From Rhynchopus euleeides (Eukaryota > Euglenozoa > Diplonemea > Diplonemida > Diplonemidae): a stretch of DNA of 64,000 bases. A program made the translations under genes and the position numbers. The first letter of the stretch is position 1; the number at the start of each line of letters is the position of its first letter. The notes under the pieces are model-generated. The model was not told the origin of the DNA, ran no database searches, and saw only the letters and a program-made list of their open reading frames with translations. The DNA lies in the NCBI GenBank assembly GCA_963210315.1, contig OY723244.1:2108001-2172000 (forward strand), given 5' to 3'. This document shows positions 61,295 through 64,000 of the stretch, piece by piece.

Positions 61295-62789
61295 ATGGCC
61301 GGAAGAAAGAAGAAGACCCCAAAATCCAAGGAAGCCTCGCAGACTACACCCCCGCCTCCGCCTCCGTCTGAGGAGGAGTCCGCCGCGGGCCAGGCCATCG
61401 CAGCTGAGCCTGTGGCCGTGACACCAGTCGAACCCCAGGAGCCCCCGCAGATTCCCCCATCGCAGCTTCCGCCGCCGCAAACCGCCAACCCCGTGCCCAC
61501 GGGGGCCCCTCATCAGAGCCCGGCCCAGCACAACACACATGCTTACCCCACTGTGTACGCCTATGCACCCCACCACCAGAACTTGTACCCAGCACCCGGT
61601 GCTTTGACAGCGCAGCCCCCCCCCGGGCAGTTTGCACATGCTGGTGCCCCCCCCCCACACATCATCTTACGTGTTGGTTCACCACTCCCCCGGTGTCCAC
61701 ACGCTGCAGCAGGCTCCCCTCCCAGCGCCCGCCCCCGGTGCTCCTGCAGCTCAGCCGCCCCCCCCAGGGCAGGCTCCACACGTCGGTGCGCCCCCGCCCC
61801 AGGCACCGGCCGTGTCGGCACACCACTCTCCCGGTGTCACCACGCTCCAGCATGTTCCCCACCCAGCGTTTGTCACCGCTCAGCCGCCCATCCCAGGGCA
61901 GGCTCCGCACGCCGGTGCACCCCCGCACCCTGCTCCGGCTGTGTCGGCATACCACTATACCGGTATCCCCACGTTGCAACATGCTCCCCACCCAGCGCCA
62001 GCGCTCCCCAGCGCCCAGCCACCCGTTCCAGGGCAGGCTCCACATGCCGGTGCACCCCCGCCCCACGCACCGGCTGTGGCCGCACACCACCCCGGTGTCG
62101 CCGCGCTTCAGCATGATCCCCACCCGGCTTTTGTGTCTGGGGGTGCACCTTGGGCAAACACAGCAGGCTTTGGCGCAGACCAGGCTTGGGCTGCCATCGC
62201 TGCGGGCCACCCCCCTCCCCACGCCAGCCCGGCCCCGCTTCCCCAGTCCTCCCTCGCCCCCGGCGCTCTCGCCACGGACCTTGAGCCTTCTCTGTGGGCC
62301 ACCATGTCTGCGGACAGGCGGGCTTCAGTCCTCCTCGGGCTGGACGTCCGGTTCGGTCCGCTCTCCTCCAGTGGTTCCAGTTTGTCCATCGAGGCCGCAC
62401 ACCGTGTGTCGGACCTGAAAGCGATGGCGAACAAGATTGGGACACACGGAACACTGGAGGAGGCGAACAAATTTTTATGCGACATGGCCCACAGGGAGCT
62501 CATGAGGCTCTTTGTGCTGGAACGGGCCGCTGGGGGCGACTCGGCAGGGGCGAGGAAGATGGAATCCGCTTTTTTCGCTGCGGACACACAGCCCGTGTTC
62601 GCTGCCCCCGCCCTCCAGGCTGCCTCGGGCCCCCTCGAGCCCCGCCACGAGCCCCGCCAGGGCCCCAAGCGGCAGCGGTCTGACCGCTCCGTTTTCGCCG
62701 GCCCCCCTCCCAAGATGGCCCGCCGAGAGGTTACCGAGAGGAAGCCGGATTTTCGCGGGCACCCCCGGGGGGGCTACCGCCGGAACTAG
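61295..62789 (+). CDS. Pro/His-rich repeat protein (ORF1), split by a frameshift
   Basis: Starts MAGRKKKTPKSKEASQ at 61295, only 8 bp inside the element. A Pro-rich N-terminal part leads into four to five ~45-residue repeats with PPPGQAPHAGAPPP and an HHSPGVTTLQH motif. The first repeat is read in one frame up to a C run at about 61650 and the rest in another, so a one-base indel in that homopolymer splits the ORF (61295-~61660 and ~61640-62789). After the repeats comes a conserved-looking helical domain (SLWATMSADRRASVLLGLDV ... EEANKFLCDMAHRELMRLF) and a basic tail. Its position before the recombinase suggests a capsid-like or DNA-binding role; no family match. Confidence 0.6.
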
Positions 62790-62980
62790 GGCCCACCAGC
62801 CTGTGCCCCCCCGCCCCGTCCCGCCCCCTCCCATCCCTCCCCCCCCTCCCACACACCCACCTCACCACACACCCTCCACTGCCGACGAAAAAATCTCCAA
62901 AAAAGCCAGCACCGGGTCGGCCGCGGCACCAGGAGTCGATCACCTCTCCGGGCCAGGTCAGGCAGGTCTACAACCACGCC

Positions 62981-63823
62981 ATGTCAACCCTATCGGGTGC
63001 TCTGGCCCCATCGACTTGGCGGGGCCAGATCTCGGTCGCTCGCCGAATGATGGACTTCCGGGTGCAGTGGGAGGCGTGGACGGGGCACCCCCTCGCGGTC
63101 GACGAGGCCATCCTCCTCTGGCTCAGCAAGAAGTCGGTGGTGGATGGCCTCAAGCCCTCAGCCCTTCTGCAGTACCTGCAGAACCTGAAGGCGTGGGCAA
63201 AGCGCGCGGGGTTCTTGGAGCACCCTACCCCCATGCTCCGGGACTTGGAGCGCTCCTACAAGAGGTCTGGAGCGCTCCGTCCCTCTCGTCAGGCAGTGCC
63301 CGCCGACCTGGCCACGGTGCGACAGGCCATCGACGGGGAGTCGTCACCGGTGGTGCGCGTCGCTTTGGAGGTCGCCTTCAAGGCGGCAGCTCGCGTCGGC
63401 GACCTGTTGAAGCTCGACGTGCGGGCCCTGTCCTTCGAGGACTCGTACGTGGGCTTCGACTGGTCGGGAGGAAAGTCCGACCCTTTTCGTTTGGGCCGCA
63501 CAACCGGTGTCGCTCTGTCCCCGCAGGCCTTCGACTTCCTCCAGACCCGCTGCAGGTCTCTTCCTCCAGACGCGCCGGCGTTCCCCACGACGCGGCAGAA
63601 GTTGGTGGCTGCCCTCCGCCGGGTGGACCCCCAGCTGTCGGGCCACTCGCTCCGGCGGGGCGCGTTGATGCACCTCATGCAGAAGGGCCATTCACTCGCA
63701 GAGATGATGTCAGTATCCCGCCATGCGACGGTGGAGTCCCTCCTCCACTACATCCCGCTGGCGAAGGCTCATCCAGCGCGCGAGGCAGTCCGGGTCTCAG
63801 CGTCCCTCGACCTGTGGCAGTGA
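62981..63823 (+). CDS. Tyrosine recombinase
   Basis: 280 residues. An N-terminal helical core-binding domain (~12-80, TWRGQISVARRMMDF ... YLQNLKAWAKRAG) is followed by the catalytic domain with all expected residues: Arg138 (AAARVGDLL), Lys165 (SGGKSDPF), His222 and Arg225 (GHSLRRG), His248 (SRHATVES) and the nucleophile Tyr257 (LLHYIPL). The enzyme joins or excises circular element DNA via a phosphotyrosine bond. The frame stays open upstream of the ATG through Pro/Lys-rich codons (KKSPKKPAPG, QVRQVYNHAM), so the real start could be earlier, or the protein could be made by frameshift from ORF1. Ends with a clean TGA. Confidence 0.9.
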   Translation: MSTLSGALAPSTWRGQISVARRMMDFRVQWEAWTGHPLAVDEAILLWLSKKSVVDGLKPSALLQYLQNLKAWAKRAGFLEHPTPMLRDLERSYKRSGALRPSRQAVPADLATVRQAIDGESSPVVRVALEVAFKAAARVGDLLKLDVRALSFEDSYVGFDWSGGKSDPFRLGRTTGVALSPQAFDFLQTRCRSLPPDAPAFPTTRQKLVAALRRVDPQLSGHSLRRGALMHLMQKGHSLAEMMSVSRHATVESLLHYIPLAKAHPAREAVRVSASLDLWQ

Positions 63824-64000
63824 GTGGGGTTCCGGGTCTCTCCCCCTTTGCCTTCTACAGCCAACCATCACCTCCGGAGTGCACAGATTTTCGCCCAGAC
63901 ATCATCTTCCCTTACGATGCATCGCTGCGGGTGGGCCTCCCTACGCAGAGCGGTTTCATACCACCCCCCTCCACACGCTCTGACGCGCCTCTTGCCCCCA
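63824..64000. other. Sequence after the recombinase, window edge
   Basis: Too short to interpret; one frame (63723-63983) overlaps the recombinase and is probably a shadow. Confidence 0.4.

Larger units (their letters stand above)
61287..64000 (+). mobile_element. Tyrosine-recombinase mobile element, right end outside window
   Basis: Two genes on the plus strand: a Pro-rich repeat protein and a tyrosine recombinase. The left boundary is inferred from the truncation of a MITE at 61286. DIRS/Ngaro/PAT-type retroelements and Cryptons use such recombinases. No reverse transcriptase is present in the visible part; it would have to lie beyond 64000. Confidence 0.65.

Overview
The window looks like nuclear DNA from a GC-rich, intron-poor unicellular eukaryote that I cannot identify. 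Pointers are MORN-repeat, WD40 and class III cyclase proteins, hAT, piggyBac-like, CACTA-like and tyrosine-recombinase elements, and a non-LTR retroelement whose endonuclease ORF starts with a 2A motif, as in Ingi/L1Tc elements of trypanosomatids. Every host gene I recognise is one uninterrupted reading frame. No tRNA, rRNA, CRISPR or bacterial operon signal was found.

Host genes are sparse: a five-unit MORN protein (7036-7473), two tandem ~3 kb paralogues of a secreted/transmembrane receptor joining a degenerate 5'-nucleotidase to a degenerate nucleotide cyclase (14359-17387, frameshifted; 18376-21381, intact), a broken METTL21-type methyltransferase (24233-24621), a secreted laminin-G-like protein (52556-54088) and a WD40 protein with a possible ubiquitin-like N-terminus (57405-58532).

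Most of the rest is a nested landscape of DNA transposons. Many ends can be placed to the base, because target-site duplications, and in several cases the empty target site, are present in the window: TA elements (3820-4164, 45039-45352, 45693-46668), an element with 6-bp duplications present twice (26353-31676 and 39173-42814), a 2-kb element with 7-bp duplications, minisatellite arms and its own gene (27163-29185), CACGGTGG-ended elements with CA duplications (42823-45512), hAT-type elements with 7-8 bp duplications (12162-12611, 12634-13747, 54968-56113, 59716-60171), and a TTAA element (47132-48183). An hAT transposase lies at 9273-11869 (minus strand), and a tyrosine-recombinase element starts at about 61287 and runs off the right edge.

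Two themes recur. Many families carry, just inside their ends, arrays built on one short palindrome, different in each family (ACATGT, GAATTC, GCTAGC, GTACGC, GTCGAC, ATGCAT). Two larger elements (27163-29185 and 32895-35384) share end sequences and a layout with C-rich minisatellites in the same orientation at both ends. Frameshifts often lie close to homopolymers, so some broken genes may be assembly errors.
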